Shown here: positions 8,616 to 17,164 of the stretch, piece by piece | Numbering within the stretch: the first letter of the stretch is position 1 | Layout of the letters: every line of letters begins with the position of its first letter | Origin: Desulfurococcales archaeon | Lineage (GTDB): Archaea; Thermoproteota; Thermoprotei_A; Sulfolobales; Acidilobaceae | Assembly: GCA_015521095.1 (NCBI GenBank) | Contig: WAOU01000113.1 | Location: forward strand, 1 to 43,444 | Reading direction: 5' to 3' | Length of the DNA stretch: 43,444 bases | Notes under the pieces: generated by a model | What the model saw: only the letters and a program-made list of their open reading frames with translations | What the model was told of the DNA's origin: nothing | The model's database searches: none | Made by a program: the position numbers and the translations under genes

Positions 8616-10284
8616 ACACCTCCTTCAACGCACCCATGATCTCTCCAATAGTCGCCTTTGCCTTGACCGCCTCTAGCACATAAGGCATGATGTTTTCTCC
8701 TCTGGAGGCGGCCCTCTTGAGGTTCACGAGAGCGGTGTCCCATCTCGCCCTGTCTCTCTCGCTCCGGATACGTTTGACCCTTTGTTTTTGTCTCTCCTCT
8801 ATTTCCTCCTGATCGAACTCGAGGAGCGGGACCTTACGGATGTCTTCTTCCTCTTCTTCAACGAACATATTTACTCCTACTATGACTCTCTTCCCTGCGT
8901 CGACCTCTTGCTGGAACCTGTAGCTCGCTTCTGCTATTTCTCGCTGGGGGAAGCCCTTCTTAACGGCCTCCAACATTCCGCCCATCCTCTCTATCCTGTC
9001 GATATATTTCCATGCCCGTTCCTCGATCTCGTCTGTTAGCCATTCTACGAAGTAGCTTCCTCCGCAGGGGTCAATCGTGTCTACGACCCCTGTTTCATAG
9101 GCTATGATTTGCTGTGTTCTGAGAGCTATCTTGGCGGCGAACTCGCTGGGAACCCTGAATGGCTCATCGAAGCTGTTTGTGTGGAGGCTCTGTGTACCGC
9201 CTAGGACTGCTGCGAGCGCCTCAATCGCTGTTCGGACAATGTTGATCCATGGTTGTTGTGCCATGAGGCTTACTCCAGCGGTCTGGGTGTGGAATCTCAT
9301 CCAAAGGCTTCTCTTCTTCTTTGCGCCGAACCAGTCGCGCATTATTTTTGCCCACATTCTTCTTGCTGCTCTGAACTTTGCGATTTCCTCGAAGAAGTTT
9401 ATGTGGCTGTCCCAGAAGAAGCTGAGTCTTGGCGCGAACTCGTCGACGTCTAGGCCTCTCGCTGTTAGCTGTCTGACGTATTCTATTCCGTCTGCAATAG
9501 TGAAAGCTAGTTCTTGTACTGCTGTAGATCCTGCTTCTCTTATATGGTATCCGCTTATGCTTATCGGGTTCCATTTAGGTATGTTCTTTATGCTCCATTC
9601 TATTAGGTCCATTGCTACCTTTACGGCGGGCTCCGGTGGGAACACGTAGCTTTTCTGTGCTATGAATTCTTTGAGTGGGTCGTTCTGGGTCGTGCCACCT
9701 ATCTTGTGTCTCGGTACCCCCTTGCTTTCTGCTACGGCTACGTAGAAGCTTAGGAGGACTGGGGCTGGCGGGTTTATTGTCATGTTTGTTGTGACGGCTG
9801 ACATGTCTATGTTGCGGAAGATTATGTCCATGTCTACTATTGTTGGGACGCTTACGCCGACTATTCCTACTTCTCCTTCCGCCATGGGGTCGTCTGGGTC
9901 TATTCCTATTAGTGTTGGATAGTCGAATGCGAGGCTGAGTCCTGTTTCTCCGTGTTTTATGAGGAATAGGAGTCTCTGATTGGTTTCTTCGGGTCCTCCG
10001 AAGCCGCTGAACATTCTCATTGTCCATAGTCTTGCCCTGTACATTGTTGCGTGTATTCCTCTCGTGAAGGGGTATTCTCCGGGGAATCCTAGTTTTTCCA
10101 TGTAGTCGTGGTCTTTGATGTCTAGGGGCGTGTATATTCTCTTGACTGGTATCCAGCTAAGTGTATTGAATTCTTCCATTCTCTCGGGAAGTTTTTTTAG
10201 CCATTCAGGAACCAGCTCTTTTTCATATTTCTCGTATGCCTCTGCTATATGTTTCAAGGAGTCATCGTTAAATAGGCTCGACAA
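8584..10284 (-). CDS. B12-dependent acyl-CoA mutase large subunit with non-MCM substrate residues
   Basis: A 566-residue TIM-barrel catalytic subunit that would be called methylmalonyl-CoA mutase by similarity. Catalytic residues are kept: Gln200 in GGTTQND, Tyr246-His247 in [11 protein letters not shown]. However two substrate residues differ. At the position of Tyr89 of the Propionibacterium enzyme there is His78 (RGIHATMYR), and the carboxylate-binding Arg207 is Gln210 ([15 protein letters not shown]). Gln at this site is known from isobutyryl-CoA and 2-hydroxyisobutyryl-CoA mutases, and IAQK, the HTQTAGVSL segment and the YGVYVEPP tail also resemble isobutyryl-CoA mutase. The start is TTG at 10284, with a TATA-like box 26 bases upstream and no strong ribosome site, so it may be leaderless. 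No meaB chaperone, epimerase or propionyl-CoA carboxylase gene is nearby. Confidence 0.9.
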   Translation of the reverse strand: MSSLFNDDSLKHIAEAYEKYEKELVPEWLKKLPERMEEFNTLSWIPVKRIYTPLDIKDHDYMEKLGFPGEYPFTRGIHATMYRARLWTMRMFSGFGGPEETNQRLLFLIKHGETGLSLAFDYPTLIGIDPDDPMAEGEVGIVGVSVPTIVDMDIIFRNIDMSAVTTNMTINPPAPVLLSFYVAVAESKGVPRHKIGGTTQNDPLKEFIAQKSYVFPPEPAVKVAMDLIEWSIKNIPKWNPISISGYHIREAGSTAVQELAFTIADGIEYVRQLTARGLDVDEFAPRLSFFWDSHINFFEEIAKFRAARRMWAKIMRDWFGAKKKRSLWMRFHTQTAGVSLMAQQPWINIVRTAIEALAAVLGGTQSLHTNSFDEPFRVPSEFAAKIALRTQQIIAYETGVVDTIDPCGGSYFVEWLTDEIEERAWKYIDRIERMGGMLEAVKKGFPQREIAEASYRFQQEVDAGKRVIVGVNMFVEEEEEDIRKVPLLEFDQEEIEERQKQRVKRIRSERDRARWDTALVNLKRAASRGENIMPYVLEAVKAKATIGEIMGALKEVYGVYVEPPIY

Positions 10285-10305
10285 GTCGCGGCACCCACAA
10301 TAAGA

Positions 10306-10314
10306 CTATTTTTA
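10306..10314 (-). promoter_or_regulatory. TATA-like element of the mutase operon
   Basis: The minus strand reads TAAAAATAG, centred 26 bases before the TTG start, the spacing expected for a leaderless archaeal transcript. The same divergent spacer contains a short inverted repeat ATCTT(10326-10330)/AAGAT(10338-10342) that could be a shared operator for the mutase and the BtuF-like gene. Confidence 0.35.
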
Positions 10315-10406
10315 GAACAGTTATTATCTTTTCAAATAAGATCTATTAGTAGGTTAAACCGTAAAGAAAACTGGATACGGTGTCCAGAAAAAGGGGGAGA
10401 GGAAAC

Positions 10407-11267
10407 ATGAGAAAAATATACAGCGAAATCCTCGGAGAATACGTCGAACTACCAGACAAGCCCTCGCGAATAGTAAGCCTCGCACCATCAATAACCGAAA
10501 CACTATACCTACTCGGACTAGAACAAAGAATAATAGCAGTAAGCCACTTCTGCAATAAACCCGAAGAAGCAAAACAAAAACCCAGAATAGGAAGCTACTT
10601 CCAAGTAAACATGAAAAAACTAGAAGAACTAGAGCCAGACCTAGTCCTCGTAACAACAGGCGCCCAGAGAAAACTAGCACTAGAACTACACTCCAAAGGA
10701 TACAAGGTATACCCAGTCCCGCTCCCCACCTCGATATACGGTATCATAGACAACACCATAACAATAGGATACGTGACCAACACCATCGAGCCAGCCAGAA
10801 AACTAGCAAGACAACTAGCAAGAAAAGCAACCCTACTAGAAGGACAAGTCAAGAATAATCCAAGAATATACTATGAGATCTGGCTAGGAGGACCAGTAAC
10901 AATAGGCGCATACAGCTACATAACGGACGCACTAAACCACATAGGAGCAAAAACCTGCTTCGAAGATCATGAACAGCCATGGATAATCAACCCCGACCCG
11001 GAACAAGTCAAGCAGTGTAGACCCGACATAATACTATACGAGATACCACCATACAGCGAGAACACCATAAAGCTAATTGAGAAAAGCATATTGGAAAGAG
11101 GATTGGACAAGAACAAGATTCTAGCCCTTCCACCTGACAGCCTAGCACACTATGGCCCGGACTTATTCAACATACTCGAAGACATAGTCCTCACACTAAA
11201 CGACAAGACACCAGTAAGGACACAAATAATCCCCTTCGAGGAGCTACTAGGAGACAAAACTACTTAG
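10407..11267 (+). CDS. BtuF-like substrate-binding-domain protein without signal peptide
   Basis: A 286-residue protein of the helical-backbone metal/corrinoid receptor (TroA/BtuF) superfamily. It shows KPSRIVSLAPSITETLYLLG near residues 18-37, then EELEPDLVLVTT and later PDIILYEIPPY, the family pattern for the two lobes. There is no signal peptide or lipobox, so it should stay in the cytosol, unlike transport-type BtuF; cytosolic members of this fold are common in archaea and poorly understood. The ATG at 10407 follows a purine-rich ribosome site (AGGGGGAGAGG); a GTG at 10380 is in frame but not preceded by one. It is divergent from the B12-dependent mutase, so a role in corrinoid handling is an attractive but unproven inference. 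Codons are strongly A/C-ending. Confidence 0.8.
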   Translation: MRKIYSEILGEYVELPDKPSRIVSLAPSITETLYLLGLEQRIIAVSHFCNKPEEAKQKPRIGSYFQVNMKKLEELEPDLVLVTTGAQRKLALELHSKGYKVYPVPLPTSIYGIIDNTITIGYVTNTIEPARKLARQLARKATLLEGQVKNNPRIYYEIWLGGPVTIGAYSYITDALNHIGAKTCFEDHEQPWIINPDPEQVKQCRPDIILYEIPPYSENTIKLIEKSILERGLDKNKILALPPDSLAHYGPDLFNILEDIVLTLNDKTPVRTQIIPFEELLGDKTT

Positions 11268-11304
11268 TCAAGCAACCACCATGAACCAACAAGGTGGCTT
11301 AAGA

Positions 11305-11862
11305 GTGGCAGAAAAGAAGTGCCTAGATAAAGGGTTCGTCGTATGGCTCACCGGACTACCTGGAAGCGGTAAGACAACTATAGCGTCAAAAGCAAAACAG
11401 ATCCTCGAGGCAAATGGGTACCGAGTAGAACTCATTGATGGAGACTGGGCCCGAAAAACAATAAGCCTTGGTGCAGGATACACGCGTGAGGAAAGAAGAA
11501 TACACCTCCACAGGATAGCATGGGTCTCAAGGCTCCTGGCGAGAAATGGAGTAATAGTCCTAGCAAGCTTCGTCTCCCCCTACAGAGAAGTAAGAAAAAT
11601 GATACGCGACATTATCGCCGAAGAAGTACCATTCGTAGAAGTATACGTCAAGGCCAGCATAGACACAGTAATAAAAAGAGACCCAAAGGGGCTTTACGCA
11701 AAAGCTCTAAGAGGAGAAATAAAGCACATGACAGGAATCGATGATCCCTACGAGCCACCCGAGAACCCTAACCTTGTACTAGACACTGAGAACAACTCCG
11801 TGGAGAAAAACGTTAAAGACCTCGTAGAATACATCAAGTCAAGATTCAGCCTGGATCTCTAA
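11305..11862 (+). CDS. cysC: Adenylylsulfate (APS) kinase
   Basis: A 185-residue P-loop kinase that phosphorylates APS to PAPS. The Walker A GLPGSGKTT is near residues 17-25; the APS-site pattern LIDGDWARKTISLGAGYT and the following VLASFVSPYREVR are typical of CysC. The GTG at 11305 has GGTGG 7 bases upstream; an ATG at 11281 in frame lacks one. It follows the BtuF-like gene by about 37 bp. ATP sulfurylase, which makes its substrate APS, is encoded 1.5 kb away on the other strand. No PAPS reductase or sulfotransferase gene is in the window, so the use of PAPS is open. Confidence 0.9.
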   Translation: MAEKKCLDKGFVVWLTGLPGSGKTTIASKAKQILEANGYRVELIDGDWARKTISLGAGYTREERRIHLHRIAWVSRLLARNGVIVLASFVSPYREVRKMIRDIIAEEVPFVEVYVKASIDTVIKRDPKGLYAKALRGEIKHMTGIDDPYEPPENPNLVLDTENNSVEKNVKDLVEYIKSRFSLDL

Positions 11863-11924
11863 GACTAGACTACTAGAATAAATCAACCTACACGCCATAT
11901 CCACTCGTGGAGGAATGATCAAAA

Positions 11925-13256
11925 TTGGAGATCCAGCCAGACAAGCCAATATTCATACTCGGACTCGATAGCACCCCGCCACGCCTCCTATTCGAAGAGT
12001 TCAAGGGAGAACTACCCAACATCGAGTCAATAATAGAATACAAGCAACCAATCAGGAGCACCCATCCACCCATAACTATCCCAGCATGGATAAGCATGAG
12101 CACAGGAAAAACACCAGGCGAACTAGGCCTATACGGGTTCAGGCACAGACGAATAGGGAGCTACGACGACCTCTATATTGCAAACTCCAAGCTCATAAAG
12201 ACAAAGACACTCTGGGCCAGTATTGGGCAGAGAGGAGGCAACAGTATTGTTGTAGGGGTCCCGCCCAGCTATCCTCCCAAACCAATGAAGGGAGTCCTAA
12301 TAAGCGATTTCATAACGCCAGACGCCTCGAAGCCATATACCTGGCCCAGGAGCCTGAAACAGGAAATCGAACGGCTCCTTGGAGGCCCATATATGTTCGA
12401 CGTAGAATTCAGAAGCCACGACAAGGACAGGATAAAGAAGGGACTATGGCGGATGACTGAGATACAGTTCAAAGTACTCAAGCACCTGGCAAAGACAAGG
12501 AAATGGACCCTGTTCTTCTACGTGCTTATAGGAACCGACAGAGTACAACACGCATTCTGGAAATACTATGATCCAAGCCATCCAAAGCACCCCGAGAATA
12601 GCGAGTACGAGGACGTCATACCAGAATACTATAAGCTAGTCGATAGACTTTTCGGCGAGTTCCTAAATGTACTGCCCAAAGATACACAGTTCATAGTAGT
12701 ATCAGATCACGGCGCGAAACCAATGAAGGGAGCATTCGCAGTGAACGAATGGCTTATACAAGAGGGATACCTAGTCCTCAAAAAGTATCCCTCGGAACAA
12801 GGCGTCGACCTCAAACCAGAGATTATCAACTGGTCAAAGACCACGGCTTGGGGATGGGGAGGATACTATGCCAGAATCTTCCTAAACGTCAAAGACCGAG
12901 AACCAATGGGAATAATAGACAAGGAGGAGGTACCAGGCCTAATAGAAGAATTGAAGAAGAAGCTATCCTCAATCAAGGGACCAGGCGGAGAACCATGGAA
13001 CACTAGAGTCTACACGCCAAGCGAGCTCTACCCAGAGGTCAATGGTGATCCGCCAGACCTAATAGTATACTTCGATGATCTCTACTGGAGAAGCGCAGGT
13101 ACACTAGGCTGGAAGGACCCGTATCTCGAAGAAAACGATAGGGGCCCAGACGATGCAGTACACGACTGGTATGGTGTCCTAGGATCAAGCGTTGAGCCCT
13201 ATGAGAAGCCTGAGACCATAACAGAGCTATTCACTAAAGGATACAGGCTCCTCTAA
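11925..13256 (+). CDS. Type I phosphodiesterase / nucleotide pyrophosphatase (alkaline phosphatase superfamily)
   Basis: A 443-residue cytosolic enzyme. Metal and catalytic residues are visible: Asp15 in LGLDS, the Thr51 nucleophile in ITIPAWISMSTGK, Asp205 and His209 in GTDRVQHAFW, Asp261-His262 in VVSDHGAK, and a C-terminal His in DAVHDWYG. The family hydrolyses phosphodiester or pyrophosphate bonds of nucleotides or nucleotide sugars. Start is TTG at 11925, with GGAGG 11 bases upstream; no better start exists in frame. Lying between CysC and Sat, it could act on APS/PAPS or on a sulfated or phosphorylated product, but that is inference from position only. Confidence 0.85.
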   Translation: MEIQPDKPIFILGLDSTPPRLLFEEFKGELPNIESIIEYKQPIRSTHPPITIPAWISMSTGKTPGELGLYGFRHRRIGSYDDLYIANSKLIKTKTLWASIGQRGGNSIVVGVPPSYPPKPMKGVLISDFITPDASKPYTWPRSLKQEIERLLGGPYMFDVEFRSHDKDRIKKGLWRMTEIQFKVLKHLAKTRKWTLFFYVLIGTDRVQHAFWKYYDPSHPKHPENSEYEDVIPEYYKLVDRLFGEFLNVLPKDTQFIVVSDHGAKPMKGAFAVNEWLIQEGYLVLKKYPSEQGVDLKPEIINWSKTTAWGWGGYYARIFLNVKDREPMGIIDKEEVPGLIEELKKKLSSIKGPGGEPWNTRVYTPSELYPEVNGDPPDLIVYFDDLYWRSAGTLGWKDPYLEENDRGPDDAVHDWYGVLGSSVEPYEKPETITELFTKGYRLL

Positions 13257-13326
13257 CCATATCCGACACGACTACTGTTTCCCCGATACAAAGATATAGG
13301 ATAGTAGATGGTGTATTGTATAGGGC

Positions 13327-14475
13327 TTATTCGACGAAGGGATTATCGAAGGATAATACGACTTGTGCAACCTCGGGACGCATCATTTCTGGCGGTGGTA
13401 TCTTTCCTTCCTTGAGCATCTTCCTGATCCTTGTGCCGCTTATCTTTATGCGGTGCTCTTCTCCATGGGGACATGTTTTTTCGGTTACCATTCCTCCACA
13501 CTTCTTACAGTAGTAGGCTTCCCTGATGAATAACGGTGTTATTCCTAGGTCTGGGAACTCCTTGAATATTTCCCAGGCCTCGTAGGGGCCGTAGTAGTCT
13601 CCTACGCCGGCGTGGTCCCTGCCCACTATGAAGTGTGTTGCTCCGAAGTTCTTTCTTACTATGGCGTGGTGTATTGCTTCTCTTGGCCCTGCGTAGTTCA
13701 TGTTCATCCTTAGGGCAGCAAGTACCACCACATTCTTAGGGAAGTAATGCTCTATGAGGGCCTTGTAGGCTTTCAGTATTACAACATCCTTATAGTCGCC
13801 TGGCTTCTTCCACCCTACTAGTGGGTGGACTAATAGTCCGTCGGTGAATGTTAGCGCTGATTTCTGGACGAACTCGTGGCCTCGGTGTGGAACGTTTCGT
13901 GTCTGGAATGCTACTATTCTCTTCCAGCCTCTTTCCCTGAATAGTATGCGGGTCTCCACTGGCCAGAGAGTGAAGTTCTCGAAGGGGTTCTCTAGCGTGT
14001 TTAGTACGTCGATTGGTCCACCTATGAGTAGTTCTTTCATGTTCATGACTCGTTTAACGCCTGGATGCGCCATATCCGTGGTCTTATAGACTTTTAGCGC
14101 GTAGTCTTTCTTGTCCCATCCATAGATTTCTTCCACCCTCATTACTGCCAGTATAGTTCCTTTATGGGTGAGGGCCACATCGTCTCCTTCTTTCACTCCT
14201 GCTATCTCGTGGGGATCAACGTCTAAGACTATAGGTATGGTCCATGGAAGATCATTCGATAACCTCATAAGATCCAGCACAGAGAGATAATCCTCCTGAA
14301 CCATGAAACCCTGCAAGGGGCTGAACGCTCCATGCGCAATATCCTCGATGTCTATAGCCTTATGTACGCTGACCTCGATCTTGACGAGCTCCTTAGCCTC
14401 CTCGAGCAAATGCTCCCTTCTCTTACCAGACACCATCCGATTAACAATCCTCCCGCCATGAGGCCTCGACACCAT
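13327..14475 (-). CDS. sat: Sulfate adenylyltransferase (ATP sulfurylase)
   Basis: A 382-residue single-domain ATP sulfurylase making APS from ATP and sulfate. The signature QTRNVPHRGHE lies at about residues 191-201 and the ATP-site motif VGRDHAGVG near 290. A CKKCGG...CPHGEEH zinc-binding element near the C-terminus is found in dissimilatory and archaeal-type Sat. ATG at 14475 follows GTGGAGGG at good spacing; a GTG at 14508 would add 11 residues without a family-like sequence. It sits 57 bp after a small ribbon-helix-helix gene and is convergent with the phosphodiesterase gene. No aprAB or dsr genes are in the window, so it is likely for activation or assimilation rather than respiration. 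Confidence 0.95.
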   Translation of the reverse strand: MVSRPHGGRIVNRMVSGKRREHLLEEAKELVKIEVSVHKAIDIEDIAHGAFSPLQGFMVQEDYLSVLDLMRLSNDLPWTIPIVLDVDPHEIAGVKEGDDVALTHKGTILAVMRVEEIYGWDKKDYALKVYKTTDMAHPGVKRVMNMKELLIGGPIDVLNTLENPFENFTLWPVETRILFRERGWKRIVAFQTRNVPHRGHEFVQKSALTFTDGLLVHPLVGWKKPGDYKDVVILKAYKALIEHYFPKNVVVLAALRMNMNYAGPREAIHHAIVRKNFGATHFIVGRDHAGVGDYYGPYEAWEIFKEFPDLGITPLFIREAYYCKKCGGMVTEKTCPHGEEHRIKISGTRIRKMLKEGKIPPPEMMRPEVAQVVLSFDNPFVE

Positions 14476-14532
14476 CCCTGTATCCCTCCACTTAACTCCC
14501 CAAACCACGTTTCTAAGCTCGACGATAACAGA

Positions 14533-14763
14533 TCAGAGATAGCCTAGACGCTTCAACCTCTCAAGAATCTGCTTCTTACTCTCCTCAGGCAAGTCAATAT
14601 CGTCTTCCTGAGACTCATATGTAGCAACAACCTCTCTAAGAATATAGGTAACAAACTGGCTCACACTAGTGAACCCGGTATCCTTAATGATCTCCCTGAG
14701 CCTCTCATAGAGAGTCACAGGAATCGAAACCGTAGTATACTTAGTCTTCTTCGACTCAGACAT
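14533..14763 (-). CDS. Ribbon-helix-helix (CopG/MetJ-type) DNA-binding protein
   Basis: A 76-residue protein. The N-terminal strand KYTTVSIPVTLYERLREII, then TGFTSVSQFVTYILREVV, matches the RHH fold with a beta strand followed by two helices. A linker and a C-terminal helix (ESKKQILERLKRLGYL) follow. The ATG at 14763 has GGTGG 5 bases upstream; ATG 14778, with AAGGAG 4 bases upstream, would add five residues. It directly precedes sat on the same strand, so it may regulate the sulfate-activation genes or itself; this is inferred from position. Confidence 0.85.
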   Translation of the reverse strand: MSESKKTKYTTVSIPVTLYERLREIIKDTGFTSVSQFVTYILREVVATYESQEDDIDLPEESKKQILERLKRLGYL

Positions 14764-14826
14764 ACATCCCACCCACATATCTCTCCTTAAACCATCCTCC
14801 ACCTTCAATTAGACGAACCCTATCGT

Positions 14827-14840
14827 AATTATATTTAATT
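14827..14840 (-). promoter_or_regulatory. TATA-like element before the RHH-sat operon
   Basis: The minus strand reads AATTAAATATAATT, giving a predicted transcript start near 14808 and a leader of about 45 bases before the RHH start at 14763, which leaves room for its ribosome site. Confidence 0.4.
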
Positions 14841-15003
14841 ATCCAAAAACCGGCTACACCAAGAAACAGTTTGATAATAATAAGAGAGAACCAATATCAT
14901 ACTATGAATGAAGCATACAACCTCATACAAGCCCCGAACTCTTTCTGACTAAGAGAACATGCGTTATTGAAGAGCTTCAAGATTCCAGTACTCGTATATT
15001 ACA

Positions 15004-15456
15004 TTACCAGAGTATATTGACTCCAAACCTCTGCGCAACATAGGATAAGTCTATATCACCAGTTAGTATCGGAGCATCAAGCAATTGTGCCAAAGCAATC
15101 GATGTAGCGTCTGACACGGATAACCTCCTACGGTAAAGTCTAGGATCCTTGGAGTCTCTCAGTAACTTGTCTCCTATAACTTTTACCTTTGATGCCTTAA
15201 CCGCTAATTCTGGATTTAGAGGTTTTATGACAAAATACGTTTCGATAAACTCCCTTAGTTCTTTCTCGTCCCTGAATGGGAGTCTTCCTCGTCTCCAGTG
15301 ATATGCTAACTCGTATACGATGAGATAGTGTATTATTCCTTCCACTCTGCCCAGCCTTATACTATCAAGGACTAGAAATGCTGATTCAGTCGCTTGACCC
15401 GTTAGATCAGCTATAATAGCATATGTGTCCACTATTATTCGACTCTCTTTAGCCAT
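15004..15456 (-). CDS. PIN-domain ribonuclease, VapC-type toxin
   Basis: A 150-residue PIN domain. Acidic metal ligands are visible: Asp10 in IIVDTYAII, Glu in LIVYELAYHW, Asp in SVSDATSIALA and the final TGDIDLS. VapC toxins cleave tRNA or rRNA when freed from their antitoxin. The gene overlaps the upstream AbrB-type antitoxin gene by 22 bp, the usual coupled arrangement. All catalytic positions appear intact, so it is probably active. Confidence 0.88.
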   Translation of the reverse strand: MAKESRIIVDTYAIIADLTGQATESAFLVLDSIRLGRVEGIIHYLIVYELAYHWRRGRLPFRDEKELREFIETYFVIKPLNPELAVKASKVKVIGDKLLRDSKDPRLYRRRLSVSDATSIALAQLLDAPILTGDIDLSYVAQRFGVNILW

Positions 15457-15680
15457 AATTCTTCATCCTCGTCTAATTCCCTTTCAGCTTTATCAACGTC
15501 AATCTCTAGCTTCTTACCGCGCTTACGAAGCTCACTCCACAAATCTCGAACTCTGATTACTACCTTACCATCCTCCACACTGAGTTCCAGTACCATACCT
15601 TCCTCTATGCCTAGTCTATCACGAACTTCTTTGGGTATTACTATCACACCACGTTTACCAACACGAACCCTAAACAACAT
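15435..15680 (-). CDS. AbrB/SpoVT-family antitoxin, VapB-type
   Basis: An 81-residue protein whose N-terminal 45 residues form a swapped-hairpin AbrB domain (VRVGKRGVIVIPKEVRDRLG followed by EEGMVLELSVEDGKVVIRV). The acidic C-terminal tail (DVDKAERELDEDEELW) would wrap the PIN toxin. I chose ATG at 15680, which has GAGGAG 4 bases upstream; an ATG at 15740 lies in frame but precedes non-family sequence. Together with the downstream PIN gene it forms a complete toxin-antitoxin operon, expected to repress its own promoter. Confidence 0.88.
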   Translation of the reverse strand: MLFRVRVGKRGVIVIPKEVRDRLGIEEGMVLELSVEDGKVVIRVRDLWSELRKRGKKLEIDVDKAERELDEDEELWLKRVE

Positions 15681-16020
15681 CAATCTCCTCAGATAATTTA
15701 TTTGTTCAGACAGATTGATAAATTTGTCGAACCATGTCATAAGGATAACCGCTTCAGAATCGGAAAAAGAGACATGTGTAACCTTAGGAAACTACTAGAA
15801 TACTAATGACCTATATGAATCTTCAAGATTTTATAAAAATGAACATTTTGCCAATACTTTTTGTCTTATATCTAACATGGAAGCCAAGAAAGATTATCCA
15901 AGCAGTATCACGTGATAATAGTTTGACCCCACCTACCTATGAGGTCTGTGATTTTTGTTAGATGTATTTGTTGTTTGTTTATTATTGTGGTGTTGTCTTG
16001 TGTATTTTTGGTGGTGTGTG
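15681..16020. other. 340-bp divergent spacer with TATA boxes and a palindrome
   Basis: This holds the VapBC promoter (minus-strand AAATTTATC near 15715-15723) and the promoter region for the aminopeptidase operon. A strong plus-strand TATA-like TTTTATAAAA lies at about 15829-15838, far (over 150 bases) from the next start, and a second one (GATAATAG) at 15914-15921 is better placed. No ORF of note is present. The distant box could drive a leader or a small RNA. Confidence 0.4.
15906..15917. promoter_or_regulatory. Perfect 12-bp palindrome TATCACGTGATA, operator candidate
   Basis: TATCAC is followed directly by its reverse complement GTGATA. It overlaps a TATA-like sequence about 100 bases before the aminopeptidase start. 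A palindrome of this length at a promoter fits a dimeric repressor site; the regulator is unknown. Confidence 0.35.
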
Positions 16021-17157
16021 GTGAGTTATCCTTCGCCGAGGTTTATGGCTGCGGTTCCTAGGTTGGCGCGTCTTCTCTCGGAGTATAGTGTTGGTATTCG
16101 TGAAGGAGACAAGGTGGTTATTAGGGGGAGTGTTGAGTCTCTTCCTCTTGTCCGTGAGTTGTATCGGGAGGCGCTTGAGAGGGGAGCGTATCCGTATGTG
16201 AGTTTGCAGGACTCGGTACTGACGGAGATATTCTATAGTTATTCTAGTGAGAAGCAGTTATCGTATATCTCGCCTATAACGAGGATTCTATATGAGGAGT
16301 ATGACGTGCATGTATCAATACTGTCCTCTGGTCATACCAGGGTATTGAGCGGTATTCCGCCGGAGAAGCCTGCTATTGCTCGTAAGGCCAGGGGGCCTCT
16401 ACTTCAGAAGTTCCTCCAGGAGGCGGCTGAGGGGAAGAAGAGGTGGACTATAGCGCCATATCCTACGCTGGCGTTGGCGCAGGAGGCTGGCATGAGGCCT
16501 CTTGAGTATGAGGATTTCGTGTATCATGCGTTGAAGCTCCACGTTGATGATCCTGTCGAGGCTTGGCGTGTGCAGAGTGAGAAGCAGAAGAAGCTCATTG
16601 AGACCTTGTTGTCTAAGGCCGATGAGATAAGGTTGGTGCACGAGGAGACCGGTACTGATCTCCTTGTAAAGGTCGGTGGGAGAACCTGGGTAAGCGATGA
16701 TGGACACGAGAATATGCCGGGAGGAGAAGTATTCACTGGGCCTGTCGAGGATGCTACTGAGGGATGTATCAGGTTCAATATGCCGCAGATCTATATGGGG
16801 GTAGAAGTAGAGGGAGTCAAGCTCTGCTTCAGGAACGGCAGGGTAGTCGAGTATGATGCCATTAGGGGAAGAGACTTCCTCGAGAAAATGCTTGGACTAG
16901 ACGATGGCGCTAAGATCCTTGGAGAATACGCTTTCGGCCTAAACTATGATATAACAAGGCAGACAAAGGAGATACTCTTCGACGAGAAGATCGGAGGCAC
17001 AATCCACATGGCGCTAGGAAACGGATACCCGGAGACAGGCAGTAAGAACCAGAGCGCGCTACACTGGGACATGATAATCGACATGCGCTCTCCAAAGGCA
17101 AAAGTCTATATCGACGGCGACCTAGTCTATGAGAATGGAAAATTCCACGCCTGGTAG
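16021..17157 (+). CDS. M29-family aminopeptidase
   Basis: A 378-residue thermophilic metallo-aminopeptidase (AmpS/PepS family). Start is GTG at 16021 with GGTGG 6 bases upstream; the frame stays open further upstream but encodes an unrelated Cys/Trp-rich hydrophobic stretch. The N-terminus VPRLARLLSEYSVGIREGDKV matches the family. Metal-binding residues lie in the C-terminal half: Glu in GEYAFGLN, His in GTIHMALGNGY and His/Asp in SALHWDMIIDM. It removes N-terminal residues from peptides. It opens an operon with a cyclase-family hydrolase and an ECF transporter. Codons shift from T/G-ending at the start to A/C-ending at the end. Confidence 0.9.
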   Translation: MSYPSPRFMAAVPRLARLLSEYSVGIREGDKVVIRGSVESLPLVRELYREALERGAYPYVSLQDSVLTEIFYSYSSEKQLSYISPITRILYEEYDVHVSILSSGHTRVLSGIPPEKPAIARKARGPLLQKFLQEAAEGKKRWTIAPYPTLALAQEAGMRPLEYEDFVYHALKLHVDDPVEAWRVQSEKQKKLIETLLSKADEIRLVHEETGTDLLVKVGGRTWVSDDGHENMPGGEVFTGPVEDATEGCIRFNMPQIYMGVEVEGVKLCFRNGRVVEYDAIRGRDFLEKMLGLDDGAKILGEYAFGLNYDITRQTKEILFDEKIGGTIHMALGNGYPETGSKNQSALHWDMIIDMRSPKAKVYIDGDLVYENGKFHAW

Positions 17158-17164
17158 AGGAATA

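Noticed and set aside
9104..9649. A 181-codon plus-strand frame opposite the mutase gene
   Set aside because: It is a shadow of the mutase coding sequence, which has clear conserved motifs on the other strand.
8148..10284. Simple annotation as methylmalonyl-CoA mutase
   Set aside because: The two residues that recognise the methylmalonyl carboxylate and its surroundings are changed, so the specific substrate name is not supported.
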